From: Bacteroidota bacterium
GTDB lineage: Bacteria; Bacteroidota; Bacteroidia; Chitinophagales; Chitinophagaceae
NCBI GenBank assembly: GCA_003175695.1
Contig: PSRA01000112.1
Location: forward strand, 1-57,800
Reading direction: 5' to 3'
Length of the DNA stretch: 57,800 bases
Within the stretch, counting starts at the first letter, position 1; the number at the start of each line of letters is the position of its first letter. The translations under genes were made by a program, and so were the position numbers. The notes beneath the pieces are model-generated. The model was not told the DNA's origin. It saw only the letters and a program-made list of their open reading frames with translations, and ran no database searches. Of this stretch, positions 43,313 to 55,814 are shown piece by piece.

Positions 43313-45100
43313 TTACCATGATAATTTAACAAGCGAAATACCCTGTTCCGGCAGATCGATATTTAACACCAGAGATCCATTTTTGATATTGGCTGATTTT
43401 TCTGCATCTACGGATTGAAGCTGCCCTGTCGTTTGAAGTTCTGCCACCTGTTTAGAAGTTGGGGCTTGTGGTGAACCCATTCTTTTCCATTGCATATATG
43501 CATTACTGTGATTATCGTCAATTCTGTACTCTACTATTCTTACTTGGGTTGCATGGATCCCTCCAATATTTAAATCAATGTTTGCGGTAACATCTTTCCT
43601 GTCTACATCGTGATAGTTCCAAATCATAACTGTTGCAGAAGAATCTGTTCCTGCACCAAATACACCCACATCAGGTTCCGGTTTCCTTATACCCGAGTCA
43701 ATAACATTTTCCAGCGCATACTGATGATCGCTTTGGGCAAACACTGATTTTCCCTTCATCAAGCCAAACATTCGAAATACATTCAGCACTGGCTTATCAA
43801 CTCCATTGGTGGCAAGATCACGGTATCCATAAAACCACGGCTGGTTCTCGAATTCAAATGCCCAGGTCACAGCACCGATGAGGTTTATATCGAATTTTTC
43901 AGCGAGCTCATACAAGCGTGCAAATGAAGCGGCTTCATAGCTGGAATACATGGTTCCGTTGCGATAGGCATTCGCCGGATGTGTTGCCATGCCACAGGCA
44001 GCGCAGCCTTCGGGATCAAATTCACCAATAATAACCGGGACATTTTTTAATTGCGGGTAAGAAGCTATGACTGTGAAATTGTCACGGATGTTTCTTAGCT
44101 GATTGCTGATACCCATCACGATGGTATTATTGTCTGCTACTGGTGAACCTTTTGCATGAAAAGTCACTACGTCAAGCGGGCTGCCAATTGTTCCTGTTGC
44201 ATAGTTCTTCTCATAGAGGCAATGCCTGATAAAGGTATCCAGGTACTTTGCACCGCCACCCGTAACTTCAGCACCACCAATACGGGCAGTCGGCAAAGCC
44301 CGTTTCACAGCGCCTGCAGCAAAGTCATACAATTTGCAATATTCCTGCAGCGTGCCTTTCCAATATTGAATGTCCGGCTCGTTCCAAACTTCCCAATACC
44401 ATGATGCCACTTCGGTTGCGCTATATCGTGCAACGCAGTGCTCCACCCATTGATATACCAGTTCAGCCCACTTATTATAGTCCTTTGGCGGATACGCCCA
44501 ACCTGTAAAAATAGTGGAGTGTTTATTTTTCGGATTCCAATGGTGGCGGTAAGGTTCTGGATGAATTGACAATGCCTCAGGCATAAAACCAATCTGCGCC
44601 AGCGGTTTCATACCGAGTTTGATATAGGCATCAAAAATACTATCAACAATTGCCCAGTTATAAACCGGATTTCCGTAGGCATCTTCTGTGTAAGCATTAG
44701 TAGAACCCCATTTCAAAGCAGCTGTTCCATCGCCTGTTACAAGCAAATGATGTGTGCGCACATATACAGGTACGGGACTTAAGTCGGAAATTTCAGACAG
44801 CAATTTTTTGCCATCTTTCATGTATGTATAGTTGGGTTCATCATAACCGAACCATGCCCAGAGTGGTTTGCGTTCAGTAGTGGTTTGTTCAAGTCTGATT
44901 TTGATATGTACGCTATCTTTTTGTTGCGAAAAAACATTTGGAAAAAAGATAAGTGACAAGAAGAAAAATGCAAGCTGTTTCAATGTTATGAATGATCTGA
45001 CAAGCAAAATGCGGCGCAGGTATGGATTATTCCAGCATTGCATTTTCTTCCTGTAAGGCTGAAGAAAACATTCTCTAATAATCATTCTGCTGATCCGCAT
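43313..45100 (-). CDS. GH39-like glycosidase (beta-xylosidase type)
   Basis: 595 residues as the longest frame. Starts at 45100, 45085 or 45043 are possible, and a TTG at 44983 would give MKQLAFFFLSLIFFPNVFSQ, an ideal signal peptide, so the true N-terminus is uncertain. The TIM-barrel part has the acid/base WNEPD (E241) and the nucleophile IIGEFDP (E360), with WAFEFENQPW beyond it. A beta-sandwich C-terminus (about 450-595) completes the GH39 layout. GH39 members cleave xylose from xylo-oligosaccharides; other clan-A activities are possible. The gene is 30 bases from the next GH43 and clearly in the operon. Confidence 0.8.
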   Translation of the reverse strand: MRISRMIIRECFLQPYRKKMQCWNNPYLRRILLVRSFITLKQLAFFFLSLIFFPNVFSQQKDSVHIKIRLEQTTTERKPLWAWFGYDEPNYTYMKDGKKLLSEISDLSPVPVYVRTHHLLVTGDGTAALKWGSTNAYTEDAYGNPVYNWAIVDSIFDAYIKLGMKPLAQIGFMPEALSIHPEPYRHHWNPKNKHSTIFTGWAYPPKDYNKWAELVYQWVEHCVARYSATEVASWYWEVWNEPDIQYWKGTLQEYCKLYDFAAGAVKRALPTARIGGAEVTGGGAKYLDTFIRHCLYEKNYATGTIGSPLDVVTFHAKGSPVADNNTIVMGISNQLRNIRDNFTVIASYPQLKNVPVIIGEFDPEGCAACGMATHPANAYRNGTMYSSYEAASFARLYELAEKFDINLIGAVTWAFEFENQPWFYGYRDLATNGVDKPVLNVFRMFGLMKGKSVFAQSDHQYALENVIDSGIRKPEPDVGVFGAGTDSSATVMIWNYHDVDRKDVTANIDLNIGGIHATQVRIVEYRIDDNHSNAYMQWKRMGSPQAPTSKQVAELQTTGQLQSVDAEKSANIKNGSLVLNIDLPEQGISLVKLSW

Positions 45101-45130
45101 TGAGGTTTTTATAATGTTAAGTATTTCTTC

Positions 45131-46681
45131 TCATTCTACCCTGAACCAATCGAAATCGACATAGCCACCAGCCTCTTTGGTTGCGTAGTTAAATAAGCAA
45201 AATTTATTTCCTGTAAATATTCTTAAATTGAAACGCATGAATAATTCTTCCCCAATTGGTTTGTAAATTTTATTATCCAGGCTATACATAAATCTTGCTT
45301 TTTGGGTAGAGTTTGATGCAAGAGTGCGCAAATAGATTGTTGATTCATTAATGGCAACCGAATCAACGGCTTTCCCATTGTTCACCATAAGAATATATTT
45401 ACCATTTTTTGTTTGACTAACACCGATGTATGCATACGGATCCTGGAATACTGCCAGCCCGGCTATGTCTCCGACTTTCATTTTGCTTACATCCATTTTA
45501 ATTGAAGCAATGGTCGGAATTGTCTGATCGCGTTTTGCGAAAGGTCTCTGCGTAAGCGTGTTCCCTGCCACAGTCAAATCTGAGACCACTTTGCCTGTTG
45601 TAAGCCTCATACTGCCCGGTCTTTTAGTTAGCGACCAATTGGCAGAGTCCGGATTGTGATTCCATCCCCATTGAAGACCTAGTCCTTTCTGGTTAAATTC
45701 ATCAGATGTTGGAAAATTCTTGATAGGATATGTTTTCCCAACATTCGGCTTTTTATAGGTGGAAACAGCCTTCCCTTCAACACCGACCATCGGCCAGCCG
45801 TCTACCCACTTTACTGGTTGCAAAGAAGGAAAACGGCCGAAGGGTCCACTGTCGACAAACAACATCGTCCACCAATCACCGTTAGGAAGTTCTATCAAAG
45901 CACCTTGGTGGATGCCGAAGTTGATACCTCTTGTTGTGTCCCGTATAACAACTTTCTGTTCATACGGGCCATAAATATTTTTTGAACGAAGCGCTACCTG
46001 TATGCCATCCAAACCACCGTATGTACAGTACAAATAATAGTACCCGTTTATTTTATACATATGCGTTCCTTCGAGGCCTTTTCTTATGTTGCCTGTAAAG
46101 ACCGTCGAATCAGAGCCGATGGGTTCAAGACTGTCGTTTACTTCAGTAATCGAAATCCTGCTGTATCCCTGGGCCACATACACTTTTCCGTTATCGTCAA
46201 AAAACAAACCCGGATCATAGAAACCTTTTGGCAGATGAGTTACATGCCATGGGCCTTCGGCTTTGTCTGCGGTGCACATAAAACCGCCTTCATTTAAAGT
46301 AATAAAAAGCAGGTAAAATTTATTGTTATGAAATTTAATACTGGTTGCCCATTGACCATGCCCATACCGGTTGCAGGTATCGAGATTATAACAGTTGCTG
46401 AAATCAAATCGCGGCACTGCATTGCTGCAGTATTCCCAGTTCACCAGATCTTTTGACTTTAGCACTGTAACGCCCGGAAAAACAAACATTGTAGTATTTA
46501 CCATGTAGTACGTATCCCCCACTCTTATTACGTCAGGGTCGGGAAAGTCGGCCGGAATAACGGGATTGGTATAAGTACCATCTCCATTATCGCTGTGCGA
46601 ATTTTGTGCATGGACCTCATCAATGAATAACACTACTCCCAATATCATAAAACCAAATATCAATGTCGCGTGCTTATTCAT
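45131..46681 (-). CDS. Secreted GH43 glycosidase (second copy)
   Basis: 516 residues, signal peptide ending DEVHAQ at 25. GH43 catalytic acids are D48 in DFPDPD, D156 in YDPGLF, and E204 in LEGTHMY. The C-terminal part (about 330-516: FNQKGLGLQWGWNHNPDSAN, GYVDFDWFRVE) is the beta-sandwich that closes the active site in beta-xylosidase-type GH43 enzymes. It probably removes xylose or arabinofuranose from xylo-oligosaccharides. By sequence it is distinct from the GH43 at 37027, lacking the CBM6-like domain, so the two likely have different specificities. Confidence 0.93.
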   Translation of the reverse strand: MNKHATLIFGFMILGVVLFIDEVHAQNSHSDNGDGTYTNPVIPADFPDPDVIRVGDTYYMVNTTMFVFPGVTVLKSKDLVNWEYCSNAVPRFDFSNCYNLDTCNRYGHGQWATSIKFHNNKFYLLFITLNEGGFMCTADKAEGPWHVTHLPKGFYDPGLFFDDNGKVYVAQGYSRISITEVNDSLEPIGSDSTVFTGNIRKGLEGTHMYKINGYYYLYCTYGGLDGIQVALRSKNIYGPYEQKVVIRDTTRGINFGIHQGALIELPNGDWWTMLFVDSGPFGRFPSLQPVKWVDGWPMVGVEGKAVSTYKKPNVGKTYPIKNFPTSDEFNQKGLGLQWGWNHNPDSANWSLTKRPGSMRLTTGKVVSDLTVAGNTLTQRPFAKRDQTIPTIASIKMDVSKMKVGDIAGLAVFQDPYAYIGVSQTKNGKYILMVNNGKAVDSVAINESTIYLRTLASNSTQKARFMYSLDNKIYKPIGEELFMRFNLRIFTGNKFCLFNYATKEAGGYVDFDWFRVE

Positions 46682-46695
46682 TGCTCTGGCGTAAT

Positions 46696-49080
46696 TTAAT
46701 TTTTATTTCTTGCTAATCGTAAATAATACACAGCGCCTGCACTGTTGTCTGGCAATGACTGGAATCTTATGCGGATATGGTCTTTGCCTGACAACATCGG
46801 ATCCGGGATCGCATAGGTTATCTCTTTGAACTGCGATTGATTCCATCTGCCGGTATTATCTTCTGTTACAAGTTTTTTGTCATCGATATAAATATCAAAT
46901 TTTCTGTTACCCCATTCTGCACCCCAGTAGCGCACGATCAGGCTCAGGTTGGTTTCGTTATGGGTAAACATTTTATAACTAAAATTTCCGCTGCCAGATG
47001 CATCGCGAAACATTTGACCTTCATTAACACCTGTTCTTGATTTATCACTTTGCATTTCATGATCTGCTTCCGGCTGCTGTTCACCTGTCGCAACAAAATC
47101 AATAGTGCGCCTATCCAATTCCAGCCTATCTTTTTCAGCTGAGGCCATTGAATCAACATAATATTGATATTCCGACTGACTCAGTGCCATCCAGTACATC
47201 ATATATCGTGCGTCATGTATCTGGTAAAAAGGCTGCAGAACTGCGTTTATCGGATTGATCAGCTTGACCGAATGAATTGTGAAGTTGAGCGGGTTTTCTT
47301 TGTCCGCCACTAATTCAGTCGTTAGTCTGTTCACATCATCTTCAATGATAATAGGTGCCTGATCAACTGGTAGTTTTTCACCGAAAGGAATTTGGCCAAA
47401 ACGACTGTCATCTGCAATCAAACCTTTCATATCTTCTGTGCCTGTTTTTGCACCGAGTAAAATCGGTCCGTGCATGAAGGCAATATATTGCGGAACATTC
47501 GGCAAATGTGCAATGCTGTTATGCATCGGCAACTCAATTTCCACTACGTCTCCTTTTTTCCAGATACGTCCGATTCTTATGTATGATGAAGGATGACTTG
47601 CGTATAAAATCTCTTCTCCATTTACAGTTATTTTCAATTCACCATCTTTCACCCAGGAAGGATAACGTATCATCAAATTAAATGACGAATTCCCTTCAGC
47701 AATAGTGATTCTAGTTTTTTCGTCATAAGGAAATTTAGTTTCCTGTCTAAACCTTATTCCTTTTTCCTTCCAATCTAATGATGATGGTATGAAGAGATTT
47801 ACGAATAATGAATCATGTTGGTGCGTATAAATGAATTCGTTGTATTTGCCATGATTTTCCATCCCCGTTCCCACGCAGCACCACATAGCCAGGCCGGGCG
47901 CCGAGTATACCCGATAACTTCTTGGTCTTACTGGGGTAAAATACACGTAACCGCCATGGTCAGGATTTTGGGTAGAGAGGATGTGGTTGTATAAAGTACG
48001 TTCGTAGTAATCGGCGTATTTCGCTGAAGGGTTTTTTCTGAATAAACTCTCAGTAAGTTTCAGCATGTTGTAGGAATTACAGGACTCAGGTCCTTCAACA
48101 TCATTAATAAAATCAGAACAGGATGCCGCGGCCGGAAAGAATTCCCGTCGGCTGTTTCCCCCAAAAGCGAGTGTTCTGTTTGTTGTAACGGTTTCCCAGA
48201 AAAAACTTGCTGCATCGGCATACTCTTTGTCGCCACTCAATTCACCAATTCTCTCAAAACCTATTGCTTTGGGCACTTGCGTGTTGGCATGTTTGTTATC
48301 AAGGTTATCTTTTCCCGTTGACATTGCATCAAGCAATACCCGGTGCGAAAACTTTTTGGCAGCAATCAAATACTTCTTATTCCCTGAGATTTTATAGGCG
48401 TCAGCCAGCACTTCATTCATGCCTCCCTGCTCTGTCTCGAGCATGGATTGCATTTGCTGATCAGTCAATGATGAAGTGATCCGGAGAGCCCAATCGCAGA
48501 ATTTTAAAAAAATATTTTTCGCTTGTTCATTACCGGCATAAGCCCATGCATCTCTTAAACCAGCAAACATTTTGTGAACATTATACCAGGGAACCCATGC
48601 CGCATGAAAAGCTTTGAAATCTCCGTTTTTCACGGAAGTCCATACTGCTTTGCTTTCAGGAACGCCACCCACATAGCCTGTCCCCCAATCTGGGTGATTT
48701 TTTGCGTTGGCTTCCTGGCAGGTTTTAAGTTCAGCAATCATGTGTGTCATCCTTCTTTTGCATTCAGTATCCCCGTTTGCTGCATTGATTGCCATAGCTG
48801 TCAAATAATGACCGGCAATATGTCCATCCAGTCCATTCCAGTTTGTGTAGCTCGAATCTTTTGGCAATAAACCGGCTTCTTTCAGATAAGGAGCCAGCAA
48901 GCGATCAACATTATATTTTAAAAGGGTTTGGATATTAAGGTTCCTAGCGTGCTCAAACGGACCATCGAGTAACCTAACTTCGCTTAATTGAAATTCATTA
49001 GGATATAATTTTTCCTGTGCCTGGGCATTTGCGCACGACAAAAAGCTCCATGTAACGATGCAAATATGAGATAACCTCAT
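46696..49080 (-). CDS. GH127/GH146-type beta-L-arabinofuranosidase
   Basis: 794 residues from ATG 49080, which opens a signal peptide (MRLSHICIVTWSFLSCANAQ); the longer frame starts at 49128. The DUF1680 domain has the metal/nucleophile cysteines: GPESCNSYNMLKL gives E-x-C and GLAMWCCVGTGMENHGKYNE gives C-C, matching the Glu/Cys3 zinc site of GH127. C-terminal beta domains (NLMIRYPSWVKDGELKITVN, RIGRIWKKGDVVEIELP and a final lectin-like part with FDIYIDDKKLV) follow. GH127 and GH146 remove terminal beta-L-arabinofuranose, so this gene points to substrates richer than simple arabinoxylan, such as arabinogalactan- or extensin-linked arabinans. It is embedded in the xylan operon. Confidence 0.9.
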   Translation of the reverse strand: MRLSHICIVTWSFLSCANAQAQEKLYPNEFQLSEVRLLDGPFEHARNLNIQTLLKYNVDRLLAPYLKEAGLLPKDSSYTNWNGLDGHIAGHYLTAMAINAANGDTECKRRMTHMIAELKTCQEANAKNHPDWGTGYVGGVPESKAVWTSVKNGDFKAFHAAWVPWYNVHKMFAGLRDAWAYAGNEQAKNIFLKFCDWALRITSSLTDQQMQSMLETEQGGMNEVLADAYKISGNKKYLIAAKKFSHRVLLDAMSTGKDNLDNKHANTQVPKAIGFERIGELSGDKEYADAASFFWETVTTNRTLAFGGNSRREFFPAAASCSDFINDVEGPESCNSYNMLKLTESLFRKNPSAKYADYYERTLYNHILSTQNPDHGGYVYFTPVRPRSYRVYSAPGLAMWCCVGTGMENHGKYNEFIYTHQHDSLFVNLFIPSSLDWKEKGIRFRQETKFPYDEKTRITIAEGNSSFNLMIRYPSWVKDGELKITVNGEEILYASHPSSYIRIGRIWKKGDVVEIELPMHNSIAHLPNVPQYIAFMHGPILLGAKTGTEDMKGLIADDSRFGQIPFGEKLPVDQAPIIIEDDVNRLTTELVADKENPLNFTIHSVKLINPINAVLQPFYQIHDARYMMYWMALSQSEYQYYVDSMASAEKDRLELDRRTIDFVATGEQQPEADHEMQSDKSRTGVNEGQMFRDASGSGNFSYKMFTHNETNLSLIVRYWGAEWGNRKFDIYIDDKKLVTEDNTGRWNQSQFKEITYAIPDPMLSGKDHIRIRFQSLPDNSAGAVYYLRLARNKN

Positions 49081-49193
49081 TTCAAAAAAGTTAAGTGAAT
49101 AACGGCGGCGCAATATGGTACAAATCATTTCTCCAAACCAGACCTATGCGGCCGCTGGGAAACTGATGGTAAGTATGCTTTATATCCATTTAT

Positions 49194-52561
<3,368 letters not shown>

Positions 52562-52697
52562 TGGCTTACCTTAAAATCGTCCTAATTGTGAATCATGAGT
52601 TGAAAATTTGATTTGATAATAGCATCTTCTCACCCATGCCTTTTACTTCAATTGATTCATTTGACAAGGCCTACTAAGGCTCAGCAATCTCTCCCAA

Positions 52698-52711
52698 TGC
52701 AATCGGTTACG
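52698..52711. promoter_or_regulatory. LacI-type operator upstream of the GH95 operon
   Basis: TGCAATCGGTTACG keeps the left half and core of the 32385 site, with the last bases altered. It is 137 bases upstream of the GH95 start codon, in the divergent gap with the GH10 operon. Confidence 0.6.
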
Positions 52712-52782
52712 AACCTATCCTTTGGAACTCCGAAGACTTTCCAAATCGGAACGTCGCTATGAATTTCGTTTTTCTGGGTAAA

Positions 52783-52808
52783 AAGGAGGATGTAGAAACA
52801 TCCTCCTT
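52783..52808. terminator. Strong hairpin inside the divergent gap
   Basis: AAGGAGGATGT, loop AGAA, ACATCCTCCTT is a perfect 11-bp stem. On the minus strand it is followed by TTTTACCC; on the plus strand by GCTTAAGATTGCTTTTTTAGA. No gene ends here, so it could end a small RNA or insulate the two divergent operons. Confidence 0.5.
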
Positions 52809-52947
52809 GCTTAAGATTGCTTTTTTAGATTGCTATGCCATTACAAAAAAAAACATAATTACGATTTCAGCTTAGGCCCCTTTTTCCGAGACAATGTTGA
52901 ATTATCGGGCAAAAGCGACAAAAAAGCCAGATTTTGGACTTCCAGTC

Positions 52948-52970
52948 TTAATTGTCATTTTGACAATTAA
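52948..52970. promoter_or_regulatory. 10-bp perfect inverted repeat upstream of the GH10 gene
   Basis: TTAATTGTCA, spacer TTT, TGACAATTAA. It lies 22 bases before the LacI operator at 52993 and about 170 bases before the GH10 start, in the right place for a second regulator or a promoter element. No other copy was seen. Confidence 0.5.
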
Positions 52971-52992
52971 AAATACTAAAATAAACAAATAA

Positions 52993-53006
52993 TGCAACCG
53001 ATTGCA
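52993..53006. promoter_or_regulatory. LacI-type operator upstream of the GH10 operon
   Basis: TGCAACCGATTGCA is the exact reverse complement of the site at 32385. It lies 137 bases upstream of the GH10 start codon; the GH95-side site at 52698 is also 137 bases from its gene, so the two are mirror-placed. Confidence 0.75.
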
Positions 53007-53142
53007 AAAATTTATTTTATTTTTAAGCTTCCGGAGAAGAAAAACCGGGGTTCCATATTTAAATGACCATAATTCTATGTTTATTTAGGTATGATTCGTT
53101 ACACCCGGCACCTAATTTTGATTTTTTAATAACGATTAGCCA

Positions 53143-54270
53143 ATGATAAGGAGAGTTTCGCTTATTCTCGCTCTTTCGACAGTGCTCCTGGCGGTGTGTG
53201 GGGACATTGAAAAAACCGCAGCACAAAAAGTTCCAACTCGTTCTCTAAAAGACCTCTTTAAGGATGATTTTCTAATAGGCACTGCCATGAATGCCCGGCA
53301 AATTGAAGAAAAAGATAGTGCAGGAAACGGCCTGATAATACGGCAATTCAATGCGGTAACTCCCGAAAATGTTATGAAGGCGGAGATAATACATCCAGGC
53401 TGGGATAAATACAATTTTGATCTTGCTGATAAACTGGTCGCCTTTGCCGAGAGGAATAATATAAAAGTAAACGCGCATAATCTAATATGGCATAGTCAAC
53501 TCCCTCCTTTTGTGCGCAACATGAAGAATACAGATTCTGTTCGCCAATATTTTGAAAACCATATTACCACGCTCGCAAGTCGTTATGATGGTAAAGTCTA
53601 TTCCTGGGATGTCGTAAATGAAGCCCTGGATGAAGACGGAAGTTTGCGCAAATCTATTTTTCTTGATAAACTTGGTGATGATTATGTGGTGGAAGCATTT
53701 AGACTGGCCCAAAAAGCAGCGCCGCATACAAAACTTTACTATAACGATTATAACATTGAACAACCTAAAAAGAGAGCGGGTGCTATTGCCCTTATAAAAA
53801 GGATACAGGCCGCAGGCGTGCGGATTGATGGCATAGGCATCCAGGGACACTGGCGCGCTGATAAGGTGCCGATGAAGGACATTGAGGAAAGCATTCAGGC
53901 TTTTTCGGCTTTAGGCATTGATGTGATGTTTACTGAACTTGATCTTGGCGTTTTGCCTAACCCATGGGATCATCAAACAGCTGATGTGAGTCAAACGGCA
54001 GCGGGAAATGAAAAGATGAATCCTTATGCAAATGGTCTACCGGATTCAGTTGCGCAAATGCAGGCGAAAGCTTATAAGGATTTGTTCACCTTATTTTTGG
54101 AATATAAAAAAAATGTCACTCGCATTTCATTCTGGGGCGTGAACGACGGTCAGTCATGGCTTAACAATTGGCCTATTCCCGGCAGGACTAATTATCCGTT
54201 ATTATTTGACAGAGACTTTAAGCCCAAGCCGGCGTTCTACAGTGTCATTGCAACTGCAAAAGAAAAATAA
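53143..54270 (+). CDS. GH10 endo-beta-1,4-xylanase
   Basis: 375 residues. A signal segment covers 1-28; LLAVCG near residue 19 resembles a lipobox but lacks the Ala/Gly before Cys, so the protein may be secreted or lipid-anchored. The GH10 barrel shows AVTPENVMKAE, AHNLIWHSQLP, the acid/base E160 in DVVNEALDE, and the nucleophile E265 in FTELDLG. It hydrolyses the xylan backbone into oligosaccharides for SusCD and the symporter downstream. A single catalytic domain with no binding module. First gene of the + strand operon, 24 bases upstream of the transporter. Confidence 0.97.
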   Translation: MIRRVSLILALSTVLLAVCGDIEKTAAQKVPTRSLKDLFKDDFLIGTAMNARQIEEKDSAGNGLIIRQFNAVTPENVMKAEIIHPGWDKYNFDLADKLVAFAERNNIKVNAHNLIWHSQLPPFVRNMKNTDSVRQYFENHITTLASRYDGKVYSWDVVNEALDEDGSLRKSIFLDKLGDDYVVEAFRLAQKAAPHTKLYYNDYNIEQPKKRAGAIALIKRIQAAGVRIDGIGIQGHWRADKVPMKDIEESIQAFSALGIDVMFTELDLGVLPNPWDHQTADVSQTAAGNEKMNPYANGLPDSVAQMQAKAYKDLFTLFLEYKKNVTRISFWGVNDGQSWLNNWPIPGRTNYPLLFDRDFKPKPAFYSVIATAKEK

Positions 54271-54294
54271 ACTCTATCTATCTAATTAAAATTT

Positions 54295-55779
54295 ATGAGC
54301 GTTAAGGATTTATCAGTCAAGGCAGTGGCGGCCCCACGCAAACTGCCTAACAAATCAGAGAAATTATCAGTTTTTGAAAAAGTTGGATATAGCCTGGGTG
54401 ATCTTGCTGCGAACCTGGTCTTTCAAACATTGGTTACCTATCTCGCCTATTTCTATACAGATATTTATGGGCTTGAACCCAGACAGGCATCAGCACTCAT
54501 ACTTACAGTAGGATTAATAGCAGCATTTTGCTTCAACCCAATTGTCGCTGCACTAGCTGACAGAACCAATTCCAGATGGGGAAAATTCAGACCCTGGATA
54601 TTGTTCACGGCCATCCCGCTTGGCGGAATTGCATTGCTTGCATTCAGCACGCCCCATTTTTCCAAAGATGGCAAAGTAATTTATGCCGTTGTGACCTACA
54701 CGTTGTTGCTCTTGTTGTATGCAGCCAACAATCTTCCCTATTCCGCGCTGAGCGGTGTCATTACCGGGAATATGAAGGAAAGAAACAGTTTGTCTTCATA
54801 TCGTTTTGTGGCCGTAATGTTTGCTCAATTTTTTGTCCAGGTATTCATGCTGTCAATCATTGAATCGGCTGGCCATGGTGACAAGGCTGCAGGTATAGAA
54901 AAAGTCATGACATGGCTGGCAATAATAGGGACAGTTATGTTGCTGATTACTTTCTTTACTACCAAAGAACGTATCGTTCCAAGACCTGAACAAAAGTCTA
55001 GTTTGAAAGAAGATTTAGGTGACCTGGCTAAAAATAGGCCCTGGGTAATTATGCTTCTCCTTACAACATTGGTGTTTATAACACTCGCCATGAAGGGCGG
55101 CTCTTATGTTTATTATTTTGAGAGCTATGTGGACAAGGAAAGCCTAAAGACATTCGTAAACCCTATCATTCATTTTTTGTCGGGTATTGGACTAAGTTTT
55201 TTTGATAAAGATCCGGTTTCTGCAGGCTTTGGTTTATTCAATGCTGGCGGTATCATTTTCATGATTGTTGGAATCACACTTTCTAAAGGGTTTGCAGATA
55301 AATATGGCAAGCGCGATGAGTTCGGCGTTTCCCTGTTCATATCAACATTATTTATACTGGCCTTCCTTTTCATTCCGCCGAAATCGGTGGCGTTAATGTT
55401 TGTTTCGCAAATTTTGCATGGATTTTTTTATGGACTTACCATTCCGATATTATGGGCAATGATTGCAGATGTGGCAGACTACAGCGAATGGAAAAATAAC
55501 CGCCGGGCTACAGCAATTATTTTTTCTGCCATGATGGTGGGTTTGAAGGCAGGCCTCAGTATTGGCGGCGCTTTACTTACCTGGATCCTTAGCATCTACC
55601 ATTATGTTCCTAACAGTGAAGTTCAGTCTCCTGAAGCAATCCATGGAACGCAAATGCTGGTAAGTGTTTATCCTGCTATTCCGTTTTTAATCGGTGTTGG
55701 TTTGCTGTTCTTCTATAAAATAAATAAACCGATGGAAGTGCAGATAGAAAATGATTTGAAACGCCGGAGAGTTGCATGA
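54295..55779 (+). CDS. GPH-family xyloside/oligosaccharide cation symporter
   Basis: 494 residues, about twelve membrane segments. The GPH (MelB/XynP-type) signature is NPIVAALADRTNSRWGKFRP after helix 2, with a conserved YSLGDLAANLVFQTLVTY near the N-terminus and VADYSEWKNNRRATAIIFSA in the second half. Such proteins import xylo-oligosaccharides or glycosides across the inner membrane together with Na+ or H+. Located between the xylanase and an intracellular GH43, 35 bases before the latter, consistent with moving xylobiose-type products to the cytoplasm. Confidence 0.93.
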   Translation: MSVKDLSVKAVAAPRKLPNKSEKLSVFEKVGYSLGDLAANLVFQTLVTYLAYFYTDIYGLEPRQASALILTVGLIAAFCFNPIVAALADRTNSRWGKFRPWILFTAIPLGGIALLAFSTPHFSKDGKVIYAVVTYTLLLLLYAANNLPYSALSGVITGNMKERNSLSSYRFVAVMFAQFFVQVFMLSIIESAGHGDKAAGIEKVMTWLAIIGTVMLLITFFTTKERIVPRPEQKSSLKEDLGDLAKNRPWVIMLLLTTLVFITLAMKGGSYVYYFESYVDKESLKTFVNPIIHFLSGIGLSFFDKDPVSAGFGLFNAGGIIFMIVGITLSKGFADKYGKRDEFGVSLFISTLFILAFLFIPPKSVALMFVSQILHGFFYGLTIPILWAMIADVADYSEWKNNRRATAIIFSAMMVGLKAGLSIGGALLTWILSIYHYVPNSEVQSPEAIHGTQMLVSVYPAIPFLIGVGLLFFYKINKPMEVQIENDLKRRRVA

Positions 55780-55814
55780 GTCCAAAAATATTCCGATAAT
55801 CTAATACTTGCATT

